DNA of 46,426 bases, from positions 1 through 46,426 of the forward strand of contig JALNQF010000328.1 of NCBI GenBank assembly GCA_028456385.1, read 5' to 3'. Shown here piece by piece: positions 31,532 through 41,939 of this stretch; position 1 is the first letter of the stretch; each line of letters opens with the position of its first letter. This DNA is from Ophiosphaerella korrae (Eukaryota; Ascomycota; Dothideomycetes; Pleosporales; Phaeosphaeriaceae). Both the position numbers and the translations under genes were made by a program. The notes under the pieces are model-generated. The model ran no database searches. It was given only the letters and a program-made list of their open reading frames with translations, and was not told the origin of the DNA.

Positions 31532-32706
31532 CTATTCTTTTTTGAATTTGTGCGAGCCTACGGTAATGCGACGCCATTGCTTCAAAATAGCCGCTTTAAA
31601 CTCTGCAACCGTTTCCCAATGCCCACCACGCAATCTCTGCTTAATGATCTGCTAATTGGACTCTATGGGTTTGAGATCTGGTGGATTCGCTGGATGGACG
31701 ATAATTAGAGCGTTTCTCTCGCGTTTAAGGCATGCTGGAAGGTTGTTGAAAGAGCCGGTGCCATGAGAGCCATCATTGTCTGCTTGAAAGTAAAATTTAT
31801 GGCCATATTTAGCCTCCAGACGATCCAACTCGTCCAAATGATGCGATAGGATATGTTGCGCATAGTATTTCTGCGCCATCGAGTTCCCTTTTATGCGCAC
31901 TTCAACCTTGTCCTCTGTGGCTGCTTTGAACGCGTTGATAGCAGCGGTATGCTCGGCTTCAGTTTCTACGCTAGACCTACTTGGAGCGCGTGGTCGATAT
32001 TGTCCCTGGACGGCCGTTTCTACTGGATCAGAGTAGAATATGAAAATTCCCTTGCCTTTGTACGAAATGCCGGCGGCAACGTGTAGTGTGACGTCGAGAT
32101 GGTGACCACGGGTCTCTTGAATAGTTTCAAGCCTTTTTTGTGACCTAGGCTGGTGAAGCTCGTATTTCTGCTTGTCTGCAAGCAATTTTGAAGAAAAATG
32201 GGCCTCATCTGTGAAATAGACAGTGCCCCAGAAGTCGGTTATGGATTTTCCCCTATGAGCCGTCCCATAGGCTAAGCGAGCCTTTTGTGATCCAGAAATA
32301 GCCTTGCAGTATTGATTCTTATAGCGGCGTGCGTTTTTGCGCTTTGAAAGGTTTTGTTGCAACGTAAACGCGCTTAATGGAAGGAATTAGGCCTGTTGTT
32401 CGTACGACGCGTAATGAAGAGGATGTTATGGAGAAAGAGGGCTTTGAAGAGTGGGAGAATAACACGGAGACGAGCTCCTAGACGATTAGATAGCTTTCTA
32501 GTCCTTCGATAGGCCGGAGATCCAATTGTGTCTCGTTCAGAGAGCCAACGACGGCCTGTTGATGGAGGAATGTTTATTCCATTTCTCTTGCAGATTGCGT
32601 TAAAACTAGTTGCCTTTGCCTTGCGATCATAAGTTTGAAAAAAATCGCTGCTTGTCAATGGTGTTGTACTCGCGACGGCTGAATTTTGGGGCGGCGTGGA
32701 TGGCAT
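31532..32706 (-). pseudogene. Tc1-like DDE transposase, nearly complete but broken
   Basis: From about 32706, MPSTPPQNSAVASTTPLTS begins an N-terminal helix-turn-helix region (FNAICKRNGINIPPSTGRRW), which stops at 32374. After a one-base frame change the core runs NARRYKNQYCKAISGSQKAR, YFTDEAHFSSK, RGHHLDVTLHVAAGISYKG, FYFQADNDGSHG and HPANPPDLKPIES, holding the three acidic catalytic positions of Tc1/mariner enzymes. A TAG at 31652-31654, where Trp is expected, and another at 31532-31534 end the reading; between them is IKQRLRGGHWETVAEFKAAI. Only a few lesions separate it from an intact reading frame, so it is relatively young. Terminal inverted repeats were not found by eye. Confidence 0.85.
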
Positions 32707-33469
32707 GATGGGTGATTGAAGTTGAGAGGTTGTTGTTGGGGACGCTTTCAGAGGTCCCTGCGCCGTGCATTATGCAACTGAGTGTGCATGGTGCCTCAGG
32801 CTACTCATGACCAAAATCAGGATGCCTCAGGCTGCTCATGCTCGAACCTCTTTTGGATCCTTGTCCTGATTCGGGTCCTGATTCTGGTCCCCCAACTCCT
32901 TGCTCTCTTGATATCAACATCAGCAACTTTAACCGGATAGACACAATGATACTCTTTAGAGAGGTCTGTCTCTAAGACCATCCAATATCCCTCTTACCTT
33001 CGCTGACCGCACATGCAGTTACGTGCTTTGGCAGTTGCCATAAGGTCATTTTAGTGGATGCAAGTTGCAATGAAAAGATAGATATTCATACGATCGTATC
33101 AGAAGCTAGTCTGCGCATATCCTATCCTAACTGTCTTCAGATGGTATGTGGCAAGGATTCTGTACAGCGACTCTCGAAATATGTTCAAATGGCATATAGA
33201 GGGACCGAAATTGGGACCACCTCATACCTCATAACTAGAATCGAAAAAGCAGTACCTAACGCATCAAAGTATCCAAACTCACTTCATTTGAACTTCCGGA
33301 GGAAGATGTACCCGAAGGAAGATGTAGACGACCTAACGAGTACATAGAGATGTGAACTATTCGATCACGGCTCCAATAGCAAGTCTAGATGAACTAGGTA
33401 CCAAAATGTGCATCTTAAGCTAGAGAGACAACTCGAACAGAATGAATAGTATCCTCATAATAGAGATCA
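32707..33469. other. Intergenic
   Basis: A short repeat, GCCTCAGGCTRCTCATG, occurs near 32790 and 32823. A 97-codon plus-strand ORF (33054-33347) shows no recognisable motif and is not called. Otherwise nothing was seen. Confidence 0.4.
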
Positions 33470-33815
33470 GCTCTCCTTGGAGACTATCTCTTTACACAGA
33501 GGTTCATTACGGAGAGGCTGTCTCTATAGCAAGAGATTTTCCGCGACGAAGTCTCTTTATAGAGAGGTCATCTCTACAGCGAGAGTCACTCCACAGAGAG
33601 GTTCTCTCCACGGTGAAAGTCTATTCGCGGAGAAGTTCTTTCTACAGCAAGAATCTCTTCATGGGGAGAGTCTCCACGGCGAGAGTCTCTTCACGGCGAA
33701 AGTCTCCATGACGAGAGTCTCTCCACGGAGCCTCTACCTCTATGAAGACTCTCTCCACGAAGAATCTGCCTCCATGAAGAATCCCTCACCACGAAGAATC
33801 TCTCTACAGACCTCC
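33470..33815. repeat. Degenerate minisatellite, unit about 15-19 bp
   Basis: About twenty variant units related to GAGAGTCTCTCCACGGC follow one another. Each contains an inverted half, GAGAG...CTCTC, so every unit can fold back on itself. Divergence rises toward both ends. Two plus-strand frames stay open across it because of the repeat; they are not taken as genes. Confidence 0.8.
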
Positions 33816-34267
33816 TCCCTCCTTAGCGATTTATCAAAATCATCATTCTCACAAGCACGTTTGATATCGACGCATAATGTAATAGTTTGCTTGCTCACTG
33901 CCTCCTAGTCTAAACCCCACATTTAAGCATTATAAGCCCGCACTTCGGCGTTTGCTCTAGCCTTACGATTCAGTTCTGGTTCTGATAGGAATGAGAACTT
34001 TGATCCTTCTTCGGTTTTCTCCCACCCTCTTCTCGCTCCATGTCATATACAGAAATCTTTAAAATCGGTTTCTGCTTTTCGCGTGCACATCAAATTTAAA
34101 GACGCACAGTCCCTATTGAGTTTATGATAGCATGACGCTTTGCCCAAAACTTACGTGGGGGTTCGAAGGAGCTAGAAGAATTACTAAGCATGTTAAAATG
34201 TAAGTTCGCTTCACTGTGTATAAATAAAGACTAAAAATATGAGGGGGTGGATGGGAAGGATTAACAA
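33816..34267. other. Intergenic
   Basis: No gene or repeat was recognised. It lies downstream of the ankyrin fragment on the minus strand. Confidence 0.35.
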
Positions 34268-34402
34268 CTAGCAACGGGACGCTGCTTTGAGCAGCAGCTT
34301 GACCGTTCCCTCGTGCCCGTTCTCGATGGCACTCAACAGCAGCGTTCGACCCCGCTCATCCTTCGCGTCGACGTTGGCTTTGGCATCGAGTAGCAGCTTG
34401 AC
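34268..34402 (-). pseudogene. Ankyrin repeat fragment
   Basis: VKLLLDAKANVDAKDERGRT followed by LLLSAIENGHEGTVKLLLKA is one and a third ankyrin repeats ending in a stop (34270-34268). It follows a plausible splice acceptor (CAATCATTAG), so it looks like the last exon of an ankyrin protein whose earlier exons are gone. It is directly downstream of the HET relic on the same strand. Confidence 0.7.
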
Positions 34403-34479
34403 TAATGATTGAAGAGAGAGCAAAATCTCAGACCTATACGAACTCAATTACCTTGCGATGAGATGTATCATTGCCTAGC

Positions 34480-35485
34480 TTAAGTAAAAACGATATCCTT
34501 CACATCTTCTTCATAGTCGCTTTTCAAGGCTTCTCCCGTCATGATCCCATGAACATAACAATCTCCTAATATAATGAACTTCTCGTCCTTAACTTTCTGA
34601 ATGATGTACGGAAGCCGACCACCGTACAATACGCACACGAAATCCTGCGGCAAAGCGTGACTTGGAACGGAAGCGACATAGCCTCTGCTGGTGATCCCAA
34701 TAGCACGACCTGCTCATGTTTCAGCAATGCTTCGAAAGTACGCAAACGCAAGGCCCTTCGCTTTTGGATCCAGACAACTCGAACGCTCGTTCTGCCACTC
34801 AGCAATCGAGCCATCGTGAAAGCTAAGATATGCGTCGAATTTCTCTTCGATATCAGCGGATGCTTCTATTGGTGTCCAGAATCGTGACACGTTGCCTGCG
34901 AGAATCCTCGCGAAAGCACTCTTAAATCCGCCTGAATTTTTATAGGGGCACGTAAACTCGTGTTTAGACGCCCGGCTTCGTATGAGCTCGAATTTTGATC
35001 TAATTGTCTGACCTGAAGATACGATAATTGGATTACGGCGTTCCCGGCCTCACGCAATATCAATATCCCAGATAGGTTCTATAAGCTCCGCAAAATGAAC
35101 CTGCCAAAGTTGGTCAAACAAAATCCCTTTTGCCGCAAGTTCAGTCGAATCACTACTGAATTTAAGTTGTGAGTGCTGAGCGGAGCCGGCTTGGTAGAGA
35201 CCTGCGCTTAGCAGATCAGCAAAGCGGAGAGAATTGTTAGCTCCACAACGCTCGTGGTCAAACACAGACCAGTCTGGAACCCAGCTCGGAAGGTCGATTT
35301 TTTTATCCCCACGAATATTAGAGAATAGATCTAATGTTAAGTCGTTTTGAAGGATCCGAATGACAGTTTCAATATAGACCTCACGCGGAGTTTTATCGTA
35401 CTCAGGCTTGATGCCCAGAACTTCCCGGTCTCTCGCCATACCGATGATAGCGAAGATCCAAGTTTTCTCTCATGGCGCCCAATTT
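34480..35485 (-). pseudogene. HET-type heterokaryon incompatibility protein, C-terminal relic
   Basis: IFAIIGMARDREV, YDKTPREVYIETVIRILQ and LPSWVPDWS are the conserved segments that follow the HET domain in this family. Later segments SAFARILAGNVSRFW, GRAIGITSRGYVASVPS, VCVLYGGRLPYII and GDCYVHGIMTGEAL form the usual C-terminal end, closing at TAA 34482-34480. Frame changes occur between the blocks (about 34830 and 35050), and the N-terminal HET core itself is not found upstream. HET proteins trigger cell death on fusion of unlike strains; this one cannot. Confidence 0.8.
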
Positions 35486-35934
35486 TCAACGACTGCAACC
35501 TTGAAGGAACCAACTTGGACCAGTACGCGGGTGATGGTGACGGATTCTATTTTCCCCCTATTGGTGTCGTGGAAGAGCAGGGCGGCCTCAAAGACGGCCC
35601 TTTCAGCGTCTTTCTGCGCTCAGTTATCTAATTGACTCTCGACGGCCAAGTCTACTGACAAGGCTACCGATCTGGTACTCGTCATGTGATGCAGGGTCTG
35701 GTACGGTTACCGGTTACATGTACCTAGATGCCCGCAAATCTATCAACATGCTGCGTCAAGGCTAACACTACCGCCGCCATATCCCAACCAGATTGGCCCA
35801 GTATCACGGCCACTTCCTCTTCTCTGAAGCGTTTGTTGACCTGAACAAAAATGCATCGCCATCGTAGTCTCCATTGGCGAGAAACTAGTGGTGAAGAAAC
35901 GATTGAAAGTCGTGTAAGCCGTAGTAAAGCTCGT
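35486..35934. other. Intergenic
   Basis: No HET N-terminal core and no other gene could be read here on either strand. Confidence 0.35.
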
Positions 35935-36056
35935 CCTTTCCCCTTCTCCTCCTCCTCGGCCTCGTCCTCCTCTCTCCTCCCTTCTCCCTTCTTCCTCTTC
36001 CTCTTCCTCTTCCTCTTCCTCTTCCTCTTCTTCTTCTTCTTCTTCTTCTTTCTCCC
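35935..36056. repeat. Pyrimidine tract with CTTCCT and CTT microsatellites
   Basis: Almost pure C/T on the plus strand: CCT-rich, then about seven CTTCCT units, then nine or so CTT units. Such mirror-symmetric purine-pyrimidine runs can form triplex DNA. Lys/Glu/Arg-rich minus-strand frames across it are artefacts. Confidence 0.85.
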
Positions 36057-36207
36057 CTCTCCGGCTTCGGCGTCAAGACCAAGAGCTACCACTCTCTCTG
36101 GTAAAGTTAATTCGTTCATACGTTTTCGCCGGTGAGAATGGTGGACTTTGAATGAAAAGCGCTTTGCCGGCAGGTGGTGATGCTTCAAAAGGATCATGTC
36201 CATGCGC

Positions 36208-36331
36208 TACGTGTCCTTTCCAGACTTCTACAAGCGAGCGCTTTTAATAGGTAGCTAGTACCGAGTTCTTAGCATAGGCTAGTGTACTTTTTCCTGCAAA
36301 CTTTTTCCTAAATACTTTTTCTTTCTTTTCT
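36208..36331. repeat. 124-bp segment covering the F-box promoter/5' UTR (copy 1 of 2)
   Basis: It runs from TACGTGTCCTTTCCAGAC to TTTTTCTTTCTTTTCT, ending 9 bp before the F-box ATG, so it holds the core promoter and leader. It recurs at 40381-40504 at equal length with about 13 mismatches by eye (roughly 89 percent). Confidence 0.85.
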
Positions 36332-36340
36332 ATCTCAAAA

Positions 36341-37880
36341 ATGACTGCGAGACACGATCCTATGGCCTTTCCCTGGCGCTCGTTGCCTGCTGATATCCGT
36401 CTTTTGATCCTCGACGAAATCTCGGGCCAGAAACATCCTGGCTGGGCTCAGTACGCCGCCGTCTGCCGAGAATGGCAGGCTGTTCTTGAACCAAAGAATT
36501 TCTCCCAACTCGTAGTGAAGCCATCCTGTCTAGACGAGCTGAAAACCCTCGTTATCCGACAAAGGCCTCTTGTCCAGCATATTTGTCTCTACATCGATCT
36601 TCCTCCATACACCTGTCGCGATTGTAAACAAGAGACCGGTAGGTCTAATCGTAGGTATACCTTTGTTAGAGAGGCTATCCTAAGGCTCTTTACTATCCTA
36701 AGGACCTGGCAGCATATAGGTCGGCTGACACTCGAGCTGAGCGCATCTTCACCGAGTGACTCACAACATTGGTTTAAGAACTACTGTTTTGGACCCGGAC
36801 ATGAAGACACAAGAGACTGGACCCAACAGGAGAAAGCTATCCGATGGCATGACCCAAAGCACGGCTGGGTTAACGGTCAGCAGGTCCAGGCTCCTAATCC
36901 ATCTACTATTTGGCGCCTCTTCTCTCCGCTCTGCGAGAGCGTCCCCTTAGATCTTCCTGTCGTTCATGCCGTTACAGGCTTCTATATACGTCGACAACTT
37001 CGACATGAGATGCGTCCCGAAGTGCTAGGGGGCTTATGGGAGAAACTCCCTCGGCTAGAAAGTATAGTCTACGAGCTATGGCCTACCCCAGAATTCCGCA
37101 ACATGAGGTCAGAGATCTTTGGTACGGTTAACCCTATATCCTATTTTTCCTTCTAACATCTTGATAGATCTAGCCTGCTTATTAAAGCAAAGTGTTCCAA
37201 AACACGTTAAAAGAATATCTATCTTTCAGGACTTCAACTACCAACTTACACTAGCACTACGTGACGAGTATATGCAATATTTTTACCCAGAAATCCCCGC
37301 AGGATCCCCAGATTGCGATTTCCTGCTAGCAGAAGCGTTTAACGCTAAAAGTCACTATCTAGAGCACCTTTCTATTTCGTACATAATCGACGCCCAGCAG
37401 TTTTTCACCTCATCCCAGAAGAAGCCATGTACCTGGAATCTCCTACAGTCGCTGACACTCACATCGCCTACACTAGCCCGGACAGCTTCTTATAAAAATG
37501 TGTATGCACTGTTACAAGACGCTAGTTCGGTTGCGCTAAAGATGCCGCAGCTCCAAACTATGGTGCTCTGGAATAGTGAACGGGGACACGCCTGTGCGAT
37601 ACTTTATCAACGATATAGTAGAAGCGCAATAGCTACACTTACATGGCGTGGTACATGGGATCTTGAGTTTAGTGATAATGTGGTTGCGTCCTGGAAGAAG
37701 GTGGCCCCTGATCCCTGCTACCTACGGTTGGAGAAGGAAGCATTAAGCGACGTAGAGATCAGGTCCCATGGCGATGCCATTCATCATCTGCGCTTGCTGG
37801 AGGGAGTGGTTGATGCAGAATCACTACGTCAAATCCGTTACGAGGGAAATGATGACGCATGGAGTAGAGAAGATGAATAG
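36341..37880 (+). CDS. F-box protein with DUF6546-like C-terminal region, two exons
   Basis: Exons 36341-37121 and 37168-37880 are joined by a 46-bp GT-AG intron with a CTAAC branch point and give 497 residues without a stop. The start context CAAAAATG is good for fungi. Residues 10-50 (FPWRSLPADIRLLILDEI, YAAVCREWQAVLE) are an F-box, which in SCF ligases binds Skp1. The rest follows the DUF6546 pattern: KRISIFQDFN, LEHLSISYIIDAQQFF, LQSLTLTSPTL, MPQLQTMVLWN, ATLTWRGTWDLEFS and SHGDAIHHLRL. This C-terminal half is presumably the substrate-binding part; partners are unknown. Its 3' end is duplicated just downstream. Confidence 0.9.
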
Positions 37881-37958
37881 TTAGTCACCTTGACAACACC
37901 GAGGGAAATGATGACGCATGAAGTAGAGGAAATGAATAGTCAGTCATCTCAACAACAC
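37841..37958. repeat. 59-bp tandem duplication across the F-box stop codon
   Basis: Units 37841-37899 and 37900-37958 both begin CGAGGGAAATGATGACGCAT. The first contains the last 13 codons and stop of the F-box gene, the second lies in the 3' UTR. About ten differences separate them. Confidence 0.8.
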
Positions 37959-39342
37959 CAAGGTATATAGAACCAACCAAGAGAAAAAGCAAAAGTAGTA
38001 TCATTTTTCAATGCCACTCCATCTACTTGGTTCTATAATAATGGCCTCAGAGTCTTCTCTTGTGCATTTACAGACCCTCTTCTTAAGCGGAAGAAATCCA
38101 CCTTAGCAATGCACGCTCATCACCAGCCAAAAAACCACACACTTTCAACTCGGTATAAAGCCTTTTCTCGCCCTCTGTCTTCTTCATCTTTGTCTTCTTC
38201 TCTTCCAAAGGTTACGTTTTCCCCTCTTTTCCTTGTGCTCATCGTCTATGTGTGTGTGAGGGGAAGTTTCAAACTCAATACTCTAGGCAGAAGCCCGCTA
38301 AGCTCAACAACCGTGACCCAGCCTGATCTAGATGCAGCAAATCAATGGTTGGCTAGCCTCGGAAGGACGAAAAATCTGCGGGATTGGTGGCGCACAAGCC
38401 ACTTGGCCCACCGCTTCTACAGCAGAACTTTGTCGGCCTATCTTCTCTTTATCTACCTATTCTCTAGCAGAACTTTGTCCGCCCGGCTTCTCTCCACCCA
38501 CCTTCTCTCCGGGAGCGGCCCATCTTCTCTCCAGCAGTAGCGGCAACCGATTTGGAATGCGCGCAGCCATTCTTTGCAGACGGCGGCGCACTAAGCCTAG
38601 CCACGATGTTTCTGGCCTAAGATTTCGTCAAGGATCAAAAGACGGATATCGGCAGGCAACGAGGACGCGGCGTGGCTGTGCGCGCTAAGACTGAACCAAG
38701 ACTAGCGCTTGTGGCGCGTGCCTCACGCCTCTACTCTTCGCCGCCAGCCATATAGACGCTAGCGCCCAAAAGGCCTAGCGTATCCACGTGACAACATAGA
38801 CGGCGCTCCGCGGAAGCCACGCCAGCCGCGCCAGCTACGCCCTAAGTTATTAAAATGAAGCGACAACGACTAGGAATACTGCACTTAGTATCTTCGCCGC
38901 TTACCTTGATTAAGCGTGAGCAATTGTTGAAGCTTGTTTAGCGTCGGCTAACGATGGCGCCACGCGCACTAGCACCGTGCACCCCGTGCGTGGCAGCGGA
39001 CCTCGGGAGCCGCATAGACGCTGGCGTCCATAAGGCTTAGCGTGACTACGTGACCGCTGCCGCTGCCGTACACCCAATTGGCCGTGAGGCTTTAGTAAAT
39101 CATCTGAAGTCTAGTTGGCCTTTGCATCCATCGTGCAGATACGCATGCGCTGCTTGGTTGTTGTGCTTTTGTGGTAGTGAGAATGTTCTTTCCATCGTTT
39201 CGTCTCAACCCTTCCTAAAACCCAAGCCCGCCGACAAGGACCTGCCTCATCTCAGGCGTTCGCGTCGCTCTTGGGTGTTTTGAATCTATGGAGGGAATCG
39301 ACTTCCTAACGCGGAGCGTGTTGGATAGCCCACTGACTACTT
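37959..39342. other. Intergenic with small repeats
   Basis: No gene is supported. Segments at about 38749-38792 and 39011-39053 share ATAGACGCTRGCG...AAGGCYTAGCGT and end CACGTGAC/TACGTGAC. A short AGCAGAACTTTGTC repeat occurs at 38421 and 38464. Composition is GC-rich around 38700-39060. Confidence 0.45.
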
Positions 39343-39558
39343 TCAGGTGAGCCTTGATTCAGGCTCTTGATTGAAAATGACATTCGGCAGGCCATTCGAG
39401 CGCTTGAAGCACACCAATGCGAGGCTTGCCTTGTAGTCCACGGTGCAGGGTAACAGCTCCTGCCCGCAACTGTGTTTATACACATGGCCTCTTTCCTTCC
39501 TGACGAAGACAGTTCTTGAAGCAGGTGGGATGTAGTAAACCCATGGACAGAAAGGCAA
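39343..39558 (-). CDS. Hypothetical small Cys-containing protein, partial
   Basis: A 71-residue frame reads plausibly (CPWVYYIPPASRTVFVRK, HSCGQELLPCTVDYKASLAL, GLPNVIFNQEPES) with four Cys and normal composition, unlike the random frames nearby. It has no signal peptide and no recognised family, and could be the last exon of a longer gene whose start lies beyond the CAT repeats. Uncertain. Confidence 0.25.
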   Translation of the reverse strand: MPFCPWVYYIPPASRTVFVRKERGHVYKHSCGQELLPCTVDYKASLALVCFKRSNGLPNVIFNQEPESRLT

Positions 39559-39624
39559 GACCGTCTCGCTAGCATGTTTATTAAGAGCCGTTTCTCTTCA
39601 GCGCAACGACTTCTTTTTTTTTCT

Positions 39625-39680
39625 TCAACATCATTAACATCATCATCACCACCATCATCATTATCATCATAGATGTGAGT
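39625..39680. repeat. CAT/ATC trinucleotide repeat
   Basis: An imperfect run of CAT and CAC triplets, about 55 bp, with interruptions. It gives Asp-rich minus-strand translation; no gene is claimed from it. Confidence 0.75.
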
Positions 39681-39765
39681 ACTCTTTGTTCCCACCGTCA
39701 CGCCAGACACTTCTCCCAATCATCATCATCGCCCCGACATTGGACCGTCTGCTTGTCTTTGAAGC

Positions 39766-40071
39766 ATGTTGAATCTAGACTCCGTATTGTCTATGATGTT
39801 GCTGCTGCAGATGCATGACATGGCTTTCAAACTAACTGCTTTTCCTAGGCTCCTCCGATCTGGTCGCGACGTTTCGCCCGCCGCCGCCCTCCGCCGAGCC
39901 TGGGTTGGCTACCGCGCAGCCATCGCGGTCGAGCGCCGTATCCGCACCGTCGCACAGGCACAGGGTCGCGCGCTCGAGCCTAGAGTGTCGGCCCGGCTCG
40001 TTAGGCTTAGGGAACGGCACGGGCGGGCCGTGAGGCGGGCTCTGAGAGCCGTGGAGGCTCGCCGCCAATAA
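39766..40071 (+). CDS. Hypothetical Arg/Ala-rich small protein or exon
   Basis: A 101-codon frame begins MLNLDSVLSM and ends EARRQ stop. From residue 29 it is strongly biased toward G/C-ending codons and forms a likely amphipathic helix (AALRRAWVGYRAAIAVERR, VSARLVRLRERHGRAVRR). Codon bias suggests real coding, perhaps the last exon after a CTTTTCCTAG acceptor near 39849 rather than the whole ORF. No family recognised. Confidence 0.3.
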   Translation: MLNLDSVLSMMLLLQMHDMAFKLTAFPRLLRSGRDVSPAAALRRAWVGYRAAIAVERRIRTVAQAQGRALEPRVSARLVRLRERHGRAVRRALRAVEARRQ

Positions 40072-40380
40072 CTGTAAGTAATAATTTCATTTCTTGTGTT
40101 TGATTATTCGGCTTGACTTCTACTTCTACTTTTTGCTCCACTCCACTTCTTCTCTTCTTTTGCTCTACTGCCTTTCTTCTTCTTTTGTTTACCAGGACGA
40201 TTGGCTGGCACCTTCACGTGGTGTCCTGGGTCAGTAGCGCAGCCTGTTCGCGGGCTGGTCAGCGAAGCCAAGACCAGCCAGCAAGTAAATAGAAATCTAT
40301 GCAAATGCACTGGTACCAGCTGTTTCCGTCCCATGTATCTATCTGCCTTAGCTGGACTGCTTCGCCGACTTCGTGATTGG

Positions 40381-40504
40381 TACGTGACCTTTCCAGACTT
40401 TTATAAGCGAGCGCTTTTGATTAGTAGCTAGTAGTGAGTTCTTAGTATAGGCTAGTATACTTTATCCTATAAACTTTTTCCTAAATACTTTTTCTTTCTT
40501 TTCT
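40381..40504. repeat. 124-bp duplicate of the F-box promoter segment (copy 2 of 2)
   Basis: It runs from TACGTGACCTTTCCAGAC to TTTTTCTTTCTTTTCT and aligns without gaps to 36208-36331. No F-box reading frame follows; pyrimidine-rich repeats do. Either a whole gene copy was lost, or the segment is part of a dispersed element. Confidence 0.85.
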
Positions 40505-40760
40505 GCTGCGCTCTCCTCTGCTGCATCCTCCTCTGCCTTCTCCTCTGTCTTCTCCGCCGCCAGATGACTCGAACGCTCGCCCCCTTGCACCCCGTCGCCT
40601 CCGCTGCCCAGTCCACGACGTCGACTTGCTGGCATGACCTTCTCCGCCGCCTTCTCCTCCGTCTTCTTCTTCACCTTCTCCTCTGCCTTCTTCTCCACCT
40701 TCTTCTCCGCCTTCTTCTTCGTCTCCTTCTCTACCGCCTCCTCCTCCCCCGCCTCATCCA
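40505..40760. repeat. Pyrimidine-rich degenerate repeat (CTTCTCC-type)
   Basis: CTTCTCCGCC, CTTCTTCTC and CTCCTCTGC units repeat irregularly. The minus strand reads as a Lys/Glu/Ala-rich 99-codon frame starting at an ATG (MDEAGEEEAVEKE), which might be a disordered protein but is more economically explained by the repeat. Confidence 0.6.
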
Positions 40761-40852
40761 TGGTATATGCTCAAGAATATACTTCATGGCATCTCCTCCG
40801 TTGCGGAATAGAAACGCGGTATCCTTACAGCAGTGGTGGGTACTTTGTTGAG

Positions 40853-40915
40853 GAGAGGGCAGCAGCAGGAGGAGGAGCAGTAGCAGGAGCAGCAGCAGGA
40901 CGGGACAGCGACAGC
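40853..40915. repeat. CAG/GGA-rich low-complexity tract
   Basis: AGCAGCAGGAGG-type units run for about 60 bp. No gene is claimed. Confidence 0.7.
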
Positions 40916-41059
40916 AACGGAGGCCGTCAAGATCAAAGATGCTTGGGCGTCAAGGCCCGGAGCGGGCAGAAGGCGAGGGCATTTGGTTGAGCGAGGCAGG
41001 CCTGAAAGATAATAGATGCGGGTTAAAAGAGGGCGTTGCCGCACGCATTAAAACCCTTC

Positions 41060-41265
41060 AACACCTCTAATTCGATGTATTTAATTTAATTTATTTTAGG
41101 AAATTAAGTTTTAAATAATAAAAAAGATATTAAGTATAAAATAGGTAGATCTTCTTATATCTATATTTATAAATAGCATAATAAGTACTACTAGCTATAT
41201 AAATAAGATTAGATATAGAAGAATACTACTCTAATTAGATCTAAATACCCTACTCTAATCTAGCT
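41060..41265. repeat. Small TA-rich RIP-like block
   Basis: About 200 bp of A+T-rich, stop-dense DNA is bounded sharply by normal-composition DNA on both sides. It ends at repeated (TAG)CATCGCGCACTAG units (41265-41297). It looks like a decayed insertion. Confidence 0.5.
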
Positions 41266-41699
41266 AGTATCGTGCACTAGCATCGCGCACTAGCATCGCA
41301 GATCGATTGCATCGTGAGATCCACCTCCTCATCACATCTAACAAGTTCGCTCGAAGCTGTTAAGACAGAGACTATCGTCAGAGACTGTTGTCATCGACTG
41401 CTTGAGCAGGTGCAACGTCGTCACAAGGCACTGAAGAAACTCGAAATCCAAAGGACACAGAAGAGCAACTCAATTACTAGCGCTCCAGCTAATGCTTAAG
41501 CTGCACACCTATTCAATACTGCACAGCAGCAGTACCAAGAATTCTTAGATGATGCTGGCTGTAGTGTGCTCATAGGCACATTTTCACCGATCGAGTATCC
41601 TTCACCAATCGAGTATCCGTACAAGACAAGCTCAATGAAGACCCGGGTCGAGCGTAAACTTTCTGTATTGTTATCTACTAGCTGTACCTGTTACGTGCC

Positions 41700-41936
41700 G
41701 CAAGGGCTACCTTTCGCGGATTATTTATCAACTCCCTATCCCTGCCGGACTCGGCCTGCTCATTACCATCTAGCCAGTACATGTTGGGGTCTTTAACGAG
41801 TGCCAGGTCTCTTGCCAGTAAGCGTGGCATAGGCTGCCTTTCGCGGATCATTCACCAACTCCCTGTCCCTATCAGACTCGGCCTGCTCATTGCCGTCTAG
41901 CCAGTACACGTTGGGGTCTTTGACGACTGCTGGTAG
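41700..41936. repeat. Tandem duplication of about 105 bp, period about 127 bp
   Basis: 41705-41803 and 41832-41931 share CTTTCGCGGATYATT, CGGCCTGCTCATTRCC and TAGCCAGTACAYGTTGGGGTC in order. Divergence is moderate. Short ORFs across it are not convincing. Confidence 0.7.
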
Positions 41937-41939
41937 ATG

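Noticed and set aside
33442..33908. Two plus-strand Ser/Leu/Arg-rich frames
   Set aside because: They come from the minisatellite itself; the repetitive peptides follow the DNA repeat and change frame without effect.
35724..36203. Lys/Arg-rich 159-codon minus-strand frame
   Set aside because: Its core is the CTT/CTTCCT tract; outside it no conserved motif is seen.
38109..38540. 143-codon Ser/Leu-rich plus-strand frame
   Set aside because: It has low complexity, a short internal duplication and a second open frame over it; no motif is seen.
40462..40761. Lys/Glu-rich 99-codon minus-strand frame
   Set aside because: It is explained by the pyrimidine-rich repeat and includes part of the duplicated 124-bp segment; it is not trusted as a gene.
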